Assembly: GCA_002320815.1 (NCBI GenBank)
Contig: DCLA01000126.1
Span: 1-64,000 of the forward strand
Direction of reading: 5' to 3'
Source: Myxococcales bacterium UBA1660
GTDB taxonomy: Bacteria > Myxococcota_A > Polyangia > Polyangiales > Houyiibacteriaceae
DNA length: 64,000 bases
Positions 43,311 through 50,916 of the stretch are shown here, piece after piece. Below the pieces are notes generated by a model. It searched no databases and was not told the DNA's origin. It worked only from the letters and a program-made list of their open reading frames with translations. Made by a program: the position numbers and the translations under genes. The stretch's first letter is position 1. Each line of letters begins with the position of its first letter.

Positions 43311-46300
43311 GCCCCGAGTCTCCCGATCCCCTCGCGAGCCCCGAGCGCCGCGAGTCCCCCGAGCGCCGCAGCGCGTGGTCCCGGGCCATCGCTTTCCTGC
43401 TCGAGGCCAAGGTCGTGGTGCTGGCGGCGGTGGTGCTCCTGCTCGGCGGCGGCCTGGTGGTCGCCCCGCTGGACCTGGGCGCCCTGGAGGGCCTGGGGCT
43501 CCCCCGCGACCCGGTGGCCGTCGACGCGCTGCCGGACCTCGGCGACAACCAGCAGGTGGTCTTCGTCGACTGGCCCGGCCAGGCGCCACGGGACGTGGAG
43601 GACCAGGTCACCTACCCGCTGACCACCGCGCTCCTGGGGCTGCAGGGGGTGCGTACGGTGCGCAGCACCTCGGCCTTCGGCTTCGCCAGCCTCTACGTGG
43701 TCTTCGAAGACGGCATCGAGTTCTACGACTCGCGCACCCGGCTCCTGGAGAAGCTCTCCTCGCTGCCGCCGGACCTCCTGCCCCAGGGCGTCGCGCCGAC
43801 CCTCGGTCCCGACGCGACTTCGCTCGGGCAGGTCTTCTGGTACACCCTCGAGGGCCGCGCCGAGGGCGAGACGGTGGGCGGCTTCGATCTGCACGAGCTG
43901 CGCACGCTCCAGGACTTCACCGTGCGGCCGGCGCTCCAGGCCGTGCCCGGGGTGAGCGAGGTGGCCTCCATCGGCGGCCACGTCGTCGAGTACCAGATCG
44001 AAGTGGACCCCGAGCAGCTCCGCTCGCTGGGGCTCCGCCTGGAGCAGGTGGCCGCCGCCGCCCGCGGCGCCAACGCCGACGTCGGCGCGCGGACCCTGGA
44101 GCTCAACGGCGTCGAGTACGTGGTGCGCGGCCGGGGCCGCCTCCGGGATCCCCGAGACCTGGAGAGCGCGGTGGTCACGGTGCGCGACGGGACCCCCATC
44201 CGCCTGGGCGACATCGCCCGGGTGGGGCTCGGCCCGGCCACCCGTCGCGGCGCCCTGGACGACGGCGGCGCGGAGGTCGTCGGGGGCGTGGTCACCGTGC
44301 GCTTCGGCGAGGATCCCAGCGCCGTCTTGGCCCGGGTCCGCCAGGCCATCGCCGACCTGGCCCCCGGCCTGCCGCGGCGCACGCTGGACGACGGTCGCGT
44401 GGCCCAGGTGGAGCTGGTCTCCTTCTACGATCGCTCCGCGCTCATCGCCGGGGTCCAGTCCACCCTCACCGGTGCCCTCGGCCAGCAGCTCCTGGTGACC
44501 CTGGTGGTGGTGCTGCTGATGCTCCGCTCCCTCCGCAGCGGTCTCCTGGTCGCGCTGCTGCCGCCCCTCGGCGTCCTCTTCGCGTTCGTGGGCATGAAGC
44601 TCTTCGCCGTGCAGGCGAACGTCATGGCCCTCGCCGGGGTGGCCATCGCCATCGGGACCATGGTCGACGTGGGCATCGTCTTCACCGAGAACATCGCCGC
44701 CGCCCTGCGCCGCGCGGGACCCGAGGGGCGCGCCGAAGCCCTGGTGGCCGCGGCGGCGGAGGTGGCCCCCGCGGTGCTGGTCTCGGTGCTGACCACGGTG
44801 ATCGCCTTCCTGCCCGTCTTCGCGCTCGAGGGCGCGGCGGGGAAGCTCTTCCGCCCGCTCGCCTGGACCAAGACCTTGGCCATGATCGGGGCCTTCGTGG
44901 TGGCCTTCGTGGTCGTCCCGCCGCTGGCCCACGCGCTCCAGCGTCGGCCCTCGCCGGCGCGGCCCAGCCCGCTGTCCCGCGGGCTGCTCGCCCTCGTGGC
45001 GCTGGGAGCCGGCGTGGCCCTGGCGTTGGCCTGGGCGCCCCTGGGACCCGCGGGCTCGCCGCTCGGCCAGGTGCTCTTCGTGGTCCTGGCGGTCATCGCC
45101 TTCGTCGGGGGCGCCGAGCTCTTCCGGCGGGTCTACCCGCGACTCCTCGCCAGCTTCCTGGCGCACAAGGCCGCCTTCGCGCTGGTCCCCGGCGCGGTGA
45201 TCGCCCTGGGCGTCCTGGGGTGGGTGGGCGTCCCCGCCGGCCAGAGCCCCGGGCTGAACGCGGTCTTCCCCGGCCTTCGCCCCGCCGACGTGCCGCCCTT
45301 CGACGAGGGCGCCTTCCTCTACATGCCCACCACCATGCCCCACGCCTCCTTCGGGGAAGCGCTGGAGCTCCTGCAGCGCATGGACGCCGCCATCGCCGAG
45401 GTGCCCGAGGTGGCCCAGGTGGTGGGCAAGCTCGGCCGGGCGGAGACCGCGCTCGATCCCGCCCCGATCAGCATGTTCGAGACCATGGTCTTCTACCGGC
45501 CCGAGTACGCCCCGGGCCCCGACGGGGAGCTGCGGCGCCAATGGCGGGACGAGGTCCGCTCGCCCGACGACATCTGGGACGCCATCGCCCGGGCGGCGGA
45601 CCTCCCCGGCCTCACCGACGCGCCGGTGCTGCAGCCCATCGCCACCCGCATCGTGATGAACCAGACGGGCATGCGGGGGCGGGTGGGACTCAAGGTCCAG
45701 GGGCCCGACCAGGAGACCCTGGAGACCTTCGGGGTGGCCCTCGAAGAGGCGCTCCGTGCGGTGGACGCCATCCGAGCCGAGTCGGTCCAGGCGGAGCGCA
45801 CCATGGGCAAGCCCTACCTGGAGCTGGTGCTGGACCGCGACGCGCTGGCGGCCCGGGGCCTCACGGTGGATCAGGTCCAGAGCACCTTCGCCACCGCCGT
45901 CGGCGGTCGGCAGGTCGGCTTCGCCATCGAGGGGCGCGCCCGGCGCCAGGTGGTGGTCCGCTACCCCCGCGAGGAGCGCCACGAGCCCGACGCCCTCCTG
46001 GGTCTGACGGTGGGCTCCCCGCCGGTCCCCCTCGGTGAGGTGGCCCAGCTCCGCTACGTCCGCGGCCCGCAGATGATCCGCGCCGAAGACACCTTCCCCA
46101 CCAGCTTCGTGCTCTTCGACCCGCGGCGCGGCGTGAGCGACGTGGACGCCGTGCGCGCCGCCGAACGCCACCTGCGGCGCATGGTGCGCAGCGGCGAGCT
46201 GGCCGTGCCCGAAGGGGTCCGCTGGCGCTTCGACGGAACCTATCGGAACCAGGAGCGGGCCAACGCCTCGCTGCGGGTCCTGGTCCCGGTGGCCCTCCTG

Positions 46301-46828
46301 CTGATCCTCATGCTGCTCTACTTGCAGTTCCGCTCGCTCTTCGTGGCCGCGGCCATCGGCGCCGGGGTCCTCGTGGCGGGCGCGGGCGGGTTCGTGCTGC
46401 TCTGGCTCTGGGGGGTCTTCCCGGGCCTCGCCGCCACCGATCTCGGGGCGGTCCTCTCGCTGGGTCCGATCCCGTTGACCGCCGCGGTGTGGGTGGGCTT
46501 CATCGCCCTGGCCGGCATCGCCGTCGACGATGGGGTGGTCATGGCCACCTATCTGCAACAGCGCTTCCGCGAAGCCCCGCCGGACACCACCGCCGAGGTG
46601 CGCGCCCGGGTCCTCGAGGCCGGGCGCCGCCGGATCCGGCCCTGCCTGATGACCACCGCCACCACGCTCCTGGCGCTCCTGCCGGTGCTCACCGCCCAGG
46701 GCACCGGGGCCGACGTGATGCTCCCCATGGCGCTGCCCATCTTCGGTGGGATGCTCTTCGAGCTGCTCACCCTCTTCGTCGTGCCCCTGCTCTGGAGCTG
46801 GCGCGCCGAGCGCGCACTCCAGGGATGA
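43307..46828 (+). CDS. cusA: Heavy-metal efflux RND transporter, CusA/CzcA family
   Basis: 1173 residues from GTG 43307, overlapping the adaptor stop. RND hallmarks: N-terminal TM1, porter domains, a TM4 proton-relay region with charged VDVGIVFTEN, DEGAFLYMPTTMP, and the copper-pathway-like NQTGMRGRVGLKV. The second half has five TM helices ending in LFELLTLFVVPLLWSWRAER. It is about 120 residues longer than E. coli CusA. The extra length includes two hydrophobic helices (~560-610) between TM6 and the second porter loop. Methionine-rich sites suggest Cu/Ag rather than Zn/Co, but the substrate is inferred from the operon. Confidence 0.94.
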   Translation: MSPESPDPLASPERRESPERRSAWSRAIAFLLEAKVVVLAAVVLLLGGGLVVAPLDLGALEGLGLPRDPVAVDALPDLGDNQQVVFVDWPGQAPRDVEDQVTYPLTTALLGLQGVRTVRSTSAFGFASLYVVFEDGIEFYDSRTRLLEKLSSLPPDLLPQGVAPTLGPDATSLGQVFWYTLEGRAEGETVGGFDLHELRTLQDFTVRPALQAVPGVSEVASIGGHVVEYQIEVDPEQLRSLGLRLEQVAAAARGANADVGARTLELNGVEYVVRGRGRLRDPRDLESAVVTVRDGTPIRLGDIARVGLGPATRRGALDDGGAEVVGGVVTVRFGEDPSAVLARVRQAIADLAPGLPRRTLDDGRVAQVELVSFYDRSALIAGVQSTLTGALGQQLLVTLVVVLLMLRSLRSGLLVALLPPLGVLFAFVGMKLFAVQANVMALAGVAIAIGTMVDVGIVFTENIAAALRRAGPEGRAEALVAAAAEVAPAVLVSVLTTVIAFLPVFALEGAAGKLFRPLAWTKTLAMIGAFVVAFVVVPPLAHALQRRPSPARPSPLSRGLLALVALGAGVALALAWAPLGPAGSPLGQVLFVVLAVIAFVGGAELFRRVYPRLLASFLAHKAAFALVPGAVIALGVLGWVGVPAGQSPGLNAVFPGLRPADVPPFDEGAFLYMPTTMPHASFGEALELLQRMDAAIAEVPEVAQVVGKLGRAETALDPAPISMFETMVFYRPEYAPGPDGELRRQWRDEVRSPDDIWDAIARAADLPGLTDAPVLQPIATRIVMNQTGMRGRVGLKVQGPDQETLETFGVALEEALRAVDAIRAESVQAERTMGKPYLELVLDRDALAARGLTVDQVQSTFATAVGGRQVGFAIEGRARRQVVVRYPREERHEPDALLGLTVGSPPVPLGEVAQLRYVRGPQMIRAEDTFPTSFVLFDPRRGVSDVDAVRAAERHLRRMVRSGELAVPEGVRWRFDGTYRNQERANASLRVLVPVALLLILMLLYLQFRSLFVAAAIGAGVLVAGAGGFVLLWLWGVFPGLAATDLGAVLSLGPIPLTAAVWVGFIALAGIAVDDGVVMATYLQQRFREAPPDTTAEVRARVLEAGRRRIRPCLMTTATTLLALLPVLTAQGTGADVMLPMALPIFGGMLFELLTLFVVPLLWSWRAERALQG

Positions 46829-46887
46829 CCCACCGCCGCGTCGACCCACCGCCGCGTCGACCCAGCGTCGCGTCGACCCACCGCGTC
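46827..46887 (+). repeat. Four tandem 16-bp repeats after cusA
   Basis: GACCCACCGCCGCGTC occurs twice perfectly (46827-46858), a third copy has three changes (46859-46874), and a fourth lacks 3 bp (46875-46887). The array begins inside the cusA stop codon and ends 48 nt before the cupredoxin gene. There are no spacers, so it is not CRISPR-like. Confidence 0.85.
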
Positions 46888-46935
46888 GATCACTCCCCCG
46901 TTGACTCTCTGTCTCCCGTACCCGAAAGGTCCTCC

Positions 46936-47292
46936 ATGCGTTCCCTGATCCTGACCCTCGCCCTCGCTCTGCCCCTCGTCGCCTGCGGTGGCGAAGAGGA
47001 GGCCGCTCCCAGCGGCCCCGTCGCCGAAGGGCGCCGCGTGGCCATCGAAGTCGGCGCCGACGGGTACGAGCCCTCCCGGGTCACCACCCAGGCCGGCGAG
47101 CCCATCACGCTGGTCTTCCAGCGCATCACCGAGGCCGGCTGCGGCCACGAGCTGGTCATCCCCTCGGAGGACATCCGCCGGGAGCTCCCGCTGAACGAGG
47201 AGGTCGCCGTGACCCTCACGCCCAGCGAGGCGGGCGAGCTCCGCTTCACTTGCGGGATGGACATGTTCGACGGCGCCCTCGTGGTGGAGTGA
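46936..47292 (+). CDS. Cupredoxin-like copper-binding lipoprotein
   Basis: 118 residues. Signal peptide MRSLILTLALALPLVAC has a lipobox with C17, then a Glu/Gly linker. A plastocyanin-type beta-sandwich carries likely Cu ligands His in CGHELV and Cys/Met in FTCGMDMFDG, the pattern of the COG4633-like plastocyanin domain. AAAGG lies 8 nt upstream of the ATG. It is on the same strand as the Cus-type operon, separated by the tandem repeat. It may hand copper to the pump or buffer it at the membrane (inference). Confidence 0.85.
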   Translation: MRSLILTLALALPLVACGGEEEAAPSGPVAEGRRVAIEVGADGYEPSRVTTQAGEPITLVFQRITEAGCGHELVIPSEDIRRELPLNEEVAVTLTPSEAGELRFTCGMDMFDGALVVE

Positions 47293-47298
47293 CGGACG

Positions 47299-47337
47299 GC
47301 GAAGACCCGGCGGGCGGCTGCCGCGCCGGGTCTTCGC
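47299..47337. terminator. Hairpin between convergent cupredoxin and TlpA-fold genes
   Basis: A perfect 14-bp stem: 47299-47312 (GCGAAGACCCGGCG) pairs with 47324-47337, with an 11-nt GC-rich loop. It begins 7 nt past the cupredoxin stop and lies 52 nt past the minus-strand stop. No T-tract is present, so it may block transcription from either side or stabilise 3' ends. Confidence 0.65.
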
Positions 47338-47388
47338 GAGATTCGCGGCGAGAGCTCAGTCCTCGCAGCGTCCATCATTGCGCGCGGC

Positions 47389-47967
47389 TCAGTCCTGGCC
47401 GATGAGTGGCGTGGGACCGGGGGTCTCCCGGATCCCGCCGCGGTCGATGGCGTCGTCGAGGAGAATCGGCAGCGTATCGGTGTTGGGGAAGCCCTGGTGC
47501 TGACCGCTGATCTGCCCGTGGGCGTCGATCATCACGAACATGGGGATGCCCGGGAGGTCGCCCAGCGGGCTCGTCCCTTCGCCGATGGTCTGGTTGGCTT
47601 CGTAGACGAAGGGGAAGGGCGGCTCCAGGGCGTTCACGTAGGCCGCCAGGAGCTCGTGGGGGTTCGGTTGGACCGCGACCCCCAGGACGTGGAGCTCCTC
47701 GCCGCGATGCCGCACGAAGCGCGAGACGGGCCGCAGGGCGGCCTGGGACACCCCGTCGAAGGTGGCCATCAGGAAGAGCAGGACCGGTTTGCCGCGGAGG
47801 TCCCCGAGGTGGACCCACTCCCCGGTGGTGGTCCGGAAGGTCATCTCGATCGGACGCACCGCGCCCGCGGCGCGGCCGGTGCCGACCGCGGCGTCGAGGT
47901 CGCTGCCGCCGCAGGCGCTCACCAGGAGCGCGAGCGCGAGGAGCTCAGCTCTTCTGGCCGACGAAAT
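47389..47967 (-). CDS. TlpA-fold lipoprotein lacking the catalytic cysteines; probable ATT start
   Basis: 192 residues if started at ATT 47967. That start reads M-SSARRAELLALALLVSAC, a textbook lipoprotein signal (basic region, helix, lipobox VSAC). The first conventional start is a GTG at 47922, which lies in the middle of the signal and would destroy it. AAGGAG stands 10 nt before the ATT. The start overlaps the end of the upstream 208-residue gene, suggesting coupled translation. The body has a thioredoxin fold (GKPVLLFLMATFDGVSQAAL, IPMFVMIDAHGQI), but WCxxC is replaced by FDGVSQ, so it is probably not a disulfide enzyme. It could be a binding or scaffold relative of TlpA/SCO proteins. 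Confidence 0.72.
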   Translation of the reverse strand: MSSARRAELLALALLVSACGGSDLDAAVGTGRAAGAVRPIEMTFRTTTGEWVHLGDLRGKPVLLFLMATFDGVSQAALRPVSRFVRHRGEELHVLGVAVQPNPHELLAAYVNALEPPFPFVYEANQTIGEGTSPLGDLPGIPMFVMIDAHGQISGQHQGFPNTDTLPILLDDAIDRGGIRETPGPTPLIGQD

Positions 47968-48571
47968 GGTCCTTCTTCTCCTTGAAGAGGACGTTGAAGG
48001 TGGTGAGCGAGCCGTAGCAAGCGGTGATGTACTGCTGCATCTGGACCTTCTCCTCGTTGGAGAGGCCCTTGTGGCCGTTCACCTTCTGCTCGAGCACCCG
48101 GAGCTTGTCGCGGACCTGGACGATCTTCTTGAAGAAGATGTCCAAGGGGATGCTCTTGTCCTGGGTGCCGTCGCGGCCGGGCTTCATCACCAGCTCGCCG
48201 CCGTGCCAGCGGTCCCCGATGGCAACGTCGCGGATACCCAGCTCGTCGAGGAGCACCTCGCGGAGCACCTCTCGAAATTCGTCCTGGTCCATGTCGATCC
48301 CGAGCTCCTGTGGAATGGCCTTGCGGGGCGGCGGCGCCTCGTGGTCCTCGTCGCGATAACGACGCGGGGTCCCCGCCGCCTTCTTCCGCTTCAGCGCGCC
48401 GTCGAAGGATTCGCCGATGCGCTTGTAGGACGAGCAGGTCGCCGTGTCGCGGAGCGGGGAGGGCCAGCAGCCGAGGCGGCAATCGCCCCAGCCGACGCCG
48501 GCCTCGTCGGTCCGCAGCTTCATGTAGAAGCCGCAGGTCCCGCATCGTCCGTCGAGGTCGCGTTCGCTCAT
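47945..48571 (-). CDS. Hypothetical protein with Cys-rich N-terminus
   Basis: 208 residues from ATG 48571. The first ~50 residues carry five Cys (RCGTCGFY, GDCRLGCW, ATCSSY), suggesting a metal or cluster site. Basic KRKKAAGTPRRYRD follows, then an acidic helix (DQDEFREVLREVLLDELGI) and a long C-terminal helix-rich region ending in KKDHFVGQKS. No signal peptide or TM segment, so it is cytoplasmic. I recognise no family. Its 3' end overlaps the start of the TlpA-fold gene. A TAGGCT hexamer lies 10 nt before its ATG. Confidence 0.78.
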   Translation of the reverse strand: MSERDLDGRCGTCGFYMKLRTDEAGVGWGDCRLGCWPSPLRDTATCSSYKRIGESFDGALKRKKAAGTPRRYRDEDHEAPPPRKAIPQELGIDMDQDEFREVLREVLLDELGIRDVAIGDRWHGGELVMKPGRDGTQDKSIPLDIFFKKIVQVRDKLRVLEQKVNGHKGLSNEEKVQMQQYITACYGSLTTFNVLFKEKKDHFVGQKS

Positions 48572-48584
48572 CAGGTCGCGCAGC

Positions 48585-49910
48585 CTACGACTTCTCGTCG
48601 GTCTTGGCAGCCCGCTTCTGCTTCCGCCGCCGGCGCCAGGCGTAGAGGAAAGCGCCGATCACCACCGGGACCAGCACCACGTAGAAGCCATAGCGCTTGC
48701 CGTAGTTCTGGAAGAAGTCCTCTTGGCGGGAGATCCCCGGCTCGACCGGCCCCGCCGGCGAGCCGCCCTCGCACTGCCAGGGTTCCCCCTTGGCGAAGCT
48801 GCACTCCTCGAGGACGGTGCCGTCGATGCGCACGACCCGGGTGTGGAAGCGGCCGCCCTCGATGCGCCCGCGGACGAAGTGGTGCACCGACTCGAAGGCG
48901 AGCTGGTGCGGCGAGCGCTCGTTCACGGTGTAGAGCGGGGCGCCGCCGCCGCCGGTGACCACGTACTTCAGGCCGTCCACGTCGCCGCGCTCGTAGTCGT
49001 GGTCGTGGCCGCTGAAGATGACGTCCACGCCGGCATCCCGGAGCTGCTCGGGGACGCCCATCTCGCGCATGTCGTCGAAGCCGCCGTGCCGCCCGCTGGA
49101 GTAGGGGCCGTGATGGAGGATGACCACCACGAAGCGGTCGGCGGCGACCTCGGCCACCTCCGCGAGGGTGGCGGTCAACCAGTCGTGTTGGGCGGTGCCC
49201 GGTTCCCAGTCGACGTTGGAGTCGAGGGCCAGGACGGTGAGGTCGCCGTAGTCCGCGCGGTACCAGGTCTCCCGGGTGTCCTCGCGGGTGAGGTAGCGGT
49301 GGTAGCGGGCCAGGCCGCCGGGGCCGTAGATCTCGTGGTTGCCCAGCGAGGGGAAGAGACCGGTGCGGCGCACCAGGGCGCCGGCGTTGCGGAAGTAGTC
49401 GCCCCAGTCCCGCGGGCGACCGCCCATCTCCACGAAGTCCCCGGTGTGCAGGATCACCCGGGCGTCGGTCTCCTCGAGCATCTGCTCGACCACGGCCACG
49501 TGCATGTCCTGCTTGGTGCGGTTGTCGCCGTAGACCACGAAGGTGAAGGGCGCGCCGGGTGGGGGCGCGGTCCAGAGCTCGCCGCGCTCCTCGTCGTCGC
49601 CGACCCGGACCACGTACTCGTAGCGAGTGTCGCCCCGGAGGCCGGAGAGCCGCACCGACCCGATGGCCGCGTCGTCGGGGTGGGTCGTCGTCTGCCCCTC
49701 GAAGGAGAGCGCACCTTCGGCCTCGTGCCCCACCGCGCTCAGGCTCACCGACACCGTCGCCGGCCGGTCGGTCTCCACCCGCAAGAGCGCCGAGTCCTCC
49801 CCCAGCTCCAGCACCCAGGGCCCCTTGGTCACCGACTGCGCCCCCGCCTTCGGCGCGACCGCAGTCGCCGCCAGCACCGAGAACGCGAACACCGAAACCC
49901 AACGAAACAC
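48585..49910 (-). CDS. Membrane-anchored purple-acid-phosphatase-like metallophosphoesterase
   Basis: 441 residues from GTG 49910, preceded by AGAAGG. Signal peptide (VSVFAFSVLAATAVAPKAGA), an N-terminal Fn3-like domain (~30-120) and a metallophosphoesterase domain with YGDNR, HTGDFVEMGG, GNHEIYG, ILHHGPY and GHDHDYER all intact. A C-terminal TM helix and basic tail (YGFYVVLVPVVIGAFLYAWR then RRRKQK) anchor it with the catalytic part outside. It could hydrolyse phosphate esters from nutrients or envelope components; the substrate is unknown. Frame upstream of 49910 lacks signal character. Confidence 0.9.
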   Translation of the reverse strand: MFRWVSVFAFSVLAATAVAPKAGAQSVTKGPWVLELGEDSALLRVETDRPATVSVSLSAVGHEAEGALSFEGQTTTHPDDAAIGSVRLSGLRGDTRYEYVVRVGDDEERGELWTAPPPGAPFTFVVYGDNRTKQDMHVAVVEQMLEETDARVILHTGDFVEMGGRPRDWGDYFRNAGALVRRTGLFPSLGNHEIYGPGGLARYHRYLTREDTRETWYRADYGDLTVLALDSNVDWEPGTAQHDWLTATLAEVAEVAADRFVVVILHHGPYSSGRHGGFDDMREMGVPEQLRDAGVDVIFSGHDHDYERGDVDGLKYVVTGGGGAPLYTVNERSPHQLAFESVHHFVRGRIEGGRFHTRVVRIDGTVLEECSFAKGEPWQCEGGSPAGPVEPGISRQEDFFQNYGKRYGFYVVLVPVVIGAFLYAWRRRRKQKRAAKTDEKS

Positions 49911-50054
49911 GCCGCCTTCTAGCACGCCGGCCCCACCCCGGGGCCCGAAGACTGCCGCCGAGGACTTGGAGAGGGGGCGCGCATACTTGCACATCGGGGA
50001 CGCTCCTTTCGCCCCGGGTGCGCCCGCGCCCTACGGACGCTATGGCTGTTGTCG

Positions 50055-50903
50055 ATGGCCCCGCGACCGAGCCGCGCGCTGAAGCGCCGCCTGGAGCAAC
50101 TCGTCGAGAGCACCGACGGCGTCGCTCGTCGCGAGGCCGACCCGGTGGGCTTCGTCCATCGCTTCGGCGAGCCCGGGGACGTCGAGGTCGTCGGGCTCCT
50201 GGCCGCCAGCCTCGCCTTCGGCAACGTCGTCGCCGTGCGCCGGAGCATCGGGCGCGTGCTGGACGTGCTCGGCGAGCACCCCGCCGAGAGCATCCGACCG
50301 CCGCGGGCCCGCGCGCGGCTCCATCGCGATTTGGACGGCTTCGTCCACCGGGTGTGGCGTGGGGAGCACGTCGCCACGATGCTCGCCAACGCCGGTGAGC
50401 TCCGCGACGAACACGGGAGCCTGGGCGCCCTCTTGGGCACGCGGGTCACGGAGGCCGGGGACTTCCGCGAAGGGCTCGCGCGCTTCGCCGACGCCCTCCG
50501 CGGGCCGGAGCCCGACCGGTCGCTGCGGCACCTCTTGCCCGACCCGCGCGCCGGGAGCGCGTGCAAGCGCCTCCTGCTCTACGTGCGGTGGATGGTGCGC
50601 CCGGCCGACGGTGTGGACCTCGGCCAGTGGGACCTCCCCGCGAGCGAGCTGGTGATCCCGGTGGACACGCACATCCATCGCATCGGACGCAACCTGGGGC
50701 TCACCGAGCGCAACGACGCCAGCTGGCGCACCGCCGAGGAGATCACCGCGGCGCTACGGCGCTACGACGCGTCGGACCCGGTGCGCTACGACTTCGCGCT
50801 GTGCCATCACGGGATCAGCCGGGAGTGCCCCAGCCGCCGCGATGACGCCAAGTGTCGGCCGTGCGCGCTGCGCACGGTGTGCCGGGCCTATCGCGCGGGG
50901 TAG
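50055..50903 (+). CDS. TIGR02757 (DUF2400) family protein
   Basis: 282 residues from ATG 50055, with a TATGGC hexamer 8 nt before it. It resembles the TIGR02757 family, distantly related to HhH-GPD base-excision proteins: LAASLAFGNVVAVRRSIGR, KRLLLYVRWMVRP, and VDTHIHRIGRNLGLTERND. The C-terminus has a Cys cluster (C-HHGISREC, KCRPC, RTVC) typical of an iron-sulfur or zinc site. The exact role is unknown; DNA repair is an inference from the fold. It is divergent from the phosphoesterase gene. Confidence 0.85.
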   Translation: MAPRPSRALKRRLEQLVESTDGVARREADPVGFVHRFGEPGDVEVVGLLAASLAFGNVVAVRRSIGRVLDVLGEHPAESIRPPRARARLHRDLDGFVHRVWRGEHVATMLANAGELRDEHGSLGALLGTRVTEAGDFREGLARFADALRGPEPDRSLRHLLPDPRAGSACKRLLLYVRWMVRPADGVDLGQWDLPASELVIPVDTHIHRIGRNLGLTERNDASWRTAEEITAALRRYDASDPVRYDFALCHHGISRECPSRRDDAKCRPCALRTVCRAYRAG

Positions 50904-50916
50904 GGACGCTGGGGGG

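Noticed and set aside
43280..46849. Frame of 1189 codons opposite cusA
   Set aside because: Gln/His/Gly-rich antisense composition typical of high-GC shadows; cusA is certain.
46827..46887. CRISPR-like array
   Set aside because: Repeats are 16 bp, directly abutting, without spacers or cas genes.
47389..47922. GTG 47922 as the start of the TlpA-fold gene
   Set aside because: It would cut off the signal peptide and leave VSACGGS as the N-terminus. The ATT start 45 nt upstream with AAGGAG explains the sequence better.
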